Source: Acanthornis magna
Lineage: Eukaryota > Chordata > Aves > Passeriformes > Acanthizidae
Length of the DNA stretch: 64,000 nt
NCBI GenBank assembly: GCA_036785705.1
Contig: JAWUZG010000298.1
Coordinates: 98,174 to 162,173, forward strand
Direction: 5' to 3'
Shown: piece after piece, positions 61,539 through 64,000 of the stretch
Numbering within the stretch: the first letter of the stretch is position 1
Layout: every line of letters starts with the position of its first letter
Program-made: the position numbers and the translations under genes
The notes under the pieces: model-generated
Databases searched by the model: none
The model's input: the letters and a program-made list of their open reading frames with translations, nothing else
Told to the model about the DNA's origin: nothing

Positions 61539-62090
61539 AAAACTCATAGGAAAGACTGGGAGGAACTGTAAAAGTTCAGTAAAATTAAGAAGTCCTGGGG
61601 GTTTTTGTTTTGTTTTGTTTTGTGAATATAATTACTGAATAAGCAGGTCCCAAGAAAATGTTGAGCTGAAACCAAATCCTTAATTTGGCCATTGAAGTTG
61701 AATTCATAATTCCTCAGTGAAGTTATTTTTACTGCTTAAGGTAAAGAAGTTCTAAATATTACTGTAATATCACCGATTCTTAAACATGGAGGTAAAAGCT
61801 GAGTATTTATGCTTTATGAGAAGGTAGAGGAGTGGTACAAGACATCATGACTATTGTTATATTTTTATTCCTTGACAGACAGCTACTAACACCTTGTACT
61901 ATAAAATATGGGCATATATGCCAAATAACATTGGTTACACATTGTTCTTTGTGGCATTTTCAACACATCCACTAAGTCTCTGTTCTACTCACCACTCTCT
62001 TATTGCCTGCAGAGAGCTTTGCCAATACTTGATGAGTCATCACATGATTTCTGAATTTAAGGAAAATAAATGCTCATTTGATATGAACAG
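61539..62090 (+). other. predicted 3' UTR of the membrane-protein gene
   Basis: AT-rich sequence from the stop codon to just past the first AATAAA. It includes an imperfect (GTTTT)n tract at 61601-61623. A 89-codon ORF starting at 61894 overlaps it and continues to 62163, but it has no signal or domain. Confidence 0.35.
62065..62070 (+). promoter_or_regulatory. candidate polyadenylation signal AATAAA
   Basis: First canonical AATAAA downstream of the stop at 61538. A TG-rich stretch (GCATGTGTGTTACC) begins about 70 bases further on, somewhat far for a classical downstream element. A second AATAAA lies at 62917-62922. Confidence 0.3.
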
Positions 62091-64000
62091 GGCTGATGCC
62101 ACTAAGAGGACTTTGGGGTTTGCAGGTTTATCACAAGTTGCATGTGTGTTACCTTCACAATAAGGCTTTAGGTGTTAGAAGGATGAAGAATGCAGTCTAT
62201 TACTACCTCTTAACAGATATCAGGACTATCCTGTTCACAGGGATGGATGTGTACTTGAGGCAGCCACCATGCTAATTACCACTTCCTCAACTTGGGAATC
62301 CCAGTTTGTTCATCAAACATGAAATATCAAAGTCAACAACAGTCTGGCATTTAGTATTTTCATATTCACATCTTCACTGTTACTGGTATGTTTTTTTAAG
62401 TCATATTTTACGCATCCAGTTGCAAACACGAGTTGGTTTTCAGTGTAAGGACAGCTGGTAAGGGCAGATTGGGAATGCAGGAAAACAAGAATGAATTGCC
62501 CAGGCCTATCAGTTGTGCAGCAGAGGGATATAGGAATTGAAATGTCAGTGTTTTGGAGAGGGGGTGATCAATGTGAATTTGAAGCTTGTTTCTGCCTCAC
62601 TTCAAGTGACAAAATATTCCTGACATCAGCTTTAGGAAAGAGACTTATATTACCTGTGAATTGGTTAGGGACTGCCTTGCAAGGAGAACTTTGTATATAT
62701 TATCAATTGCAGTATTTTTGAAACAAACACAACCAAGACTCATAATTTCACAGCAAGGACAAGAAAACAAATCTCAGTGGCAGGCTCACACTGAAGGAAA
62801 GTAACTAAAAGGTACCAAGCCTACCTCACTCCAAAGATAAAGGTTATAAGAGCAGCTCTTATACACCTCAGTGCAGAAGCTTGCATCCACTAAGTGGCCA
62901 TCTGCTGAGTAGAAAAAATAAATGGAAGTGTGAAGGGTTTTTCTTGGCATAGTATAATGTCAGATACCCATATCTGCAATTTAAGATTATATTACACTGG
63001 GGGAAGTAAAGCAAAAATAACCCTAAAAAATCTCCAGCCTTTTCCAGCTGATTGTTGCCTAGGATAATTCAATTACATATTATACATGTAGAATGAATTA
63101 TTTAAAAATCCAGTATTAAAAGACTTAAAAAGCAGCAATTCTTTTATTTCCCTGCTAAATGTAACCACCAAGACTTTGTCCTTCTGTAAGTAAAATCAGA
63201 AATATCTAAACTTTTGCCAGGGTGTGTGTCCTGTTGGATCTATATATTCACTAGAAACACAAGGGTGCTAGGGTAGGAATCACCAACCTGTTCTATGCAT
63301 ATCATTGAATATTCCTTGTAGATGATAGCTGTGAGTCTTTTGTGAGTTGCTGTGCCCATCAGTACCACTGGATCCTCTAGGGCTTGTGCTCAGGCTGGAG
63401 AGATGTCCTGAAACACCTTGTGCACAGCCATGGATAAAGGCCCAAATATAGATTTGCACATAGAGTGCAAATCTCAAAAGCAGGGCAGAAACACAACCAT
63501 GTATAAAGATTTGATTTTATCAGTAACCTGGCAAGCAGAGTCTAGAAAAAGAAAGAGGCCTCTGTTCAGCATATTGCCAGCTTTTCTGTTGTGTCCTAAA
63601 TTTTTTGTACCAGTAACATTTCTCAAGGTGTTGGTAGGAATTTCTGCATGAGCAAGGCTGCAAGATATGGTTCTACTAATGCCAATATCTTTTGAGGTGT
63701 ATGGCTGCTCCATTCGGTGGGGATTTGTACGATGGGTAGCTCTCTAGAAGCCAGCTGAAATATGTACCCATATGAATTTATGTTGGTTGTAAAATTACAT
63801 GACAGAAGTGCAGTATTTCCTGCGAATTATTGCTGTATGCCTTCCTAAGTCTCTCATCTTACATTACATTTCCTAAACTCAGGGCTAAAATGCTGTACTT
63901 TTTAGGCATGTATTTCAAAGGTCAGCATGGAGTTATATCTCAATTCATATATAAGAAAGAAAAATAATAATTGCAAGGAAGTGTTACTATTCATTGGCTT
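62091..64000. other. noncoding unique DNA
   Basis: No repeat, RNA gene or convincing exon. Short ORFs at 62491-62721 and 63280-63713 overlap on both strands and have no domain I recognise. Confidence 0.55.

Noticed and set aside
1..64000. tRNA, rRNA, well-known microRNA or CRISPR sequences
   Set aside because: I looked for tRNA A/B-box pairs, familiar microRNA cores and regularly spaced repeats. None was convincing, and the 13-bp hairpin at 48417 is too short for a microRNA precursor.

Overview
The window reads as bird nuclear DNA, probably from a neoavian genome. It is AT-rich and CpG-poor. It carries two CR1 LINE copies, the dominant avian retrotransposon, one ending in the diagnostic ATTCTGTG-type 8-mer repeat. 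It also carries two solo LTRs whose sequence I recognise from endogenous retroviruses that are common in neoavian birds. There are no bacterial-style genes, no operons, and no tRNA, rRNA or CRISPR arrays. Nearly all open frames are chance ORFs of the length expected in 64 kb of vertebrate intron or intergenic DNA.

Layout. 1-13 kb: unique noncoding DNA with a CpG-rich patch (3290-3640), a G-run and several microsatellites. 13-19 kb: a degraded CR1 (13285-14070), a duplicated T15 segment, a longer CR1 with recognisable reverse-transcriptase fragments (16981-18345), and next to it an unexplained ATG-less open frame with a cysteine-rich 7-residue repeat (18577-18858). 19-37 kb: repeat-poor unique sequence holding only weak exon-like candidates. 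37.5-38.5 kb: an old CR1/L3-like scrap and a minus-strand solo LTR. 40-62 kb: the best gene evidence, with a plus-strand solo LTR (46014-46452) lying in one of its introns.

The gene evidence is four short plus-strand exons (40295-40380, 49137-49183, 61284-61330, 61427-61538). Each has consensus splice sites, each is open in the frame required by its neighbour, and the last runs to a stop codon followed by an AATAAA. Together they would encode about 96 residues at the C-terminus of a protein: one transmembrane helix, a strongly basic juxtamembrane stretch and a roughly 60-residue cytoplasmic tail containing a YxxPhi-type motif. I do not recognise the protein. Upstream exons at 33795 and possibly 28828/29095 fit the phase but are weak. 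A separate minus-strand exon-like segment lies at 54072-54344. All exon calls are inferred from sequence signals alone and need transcript data.
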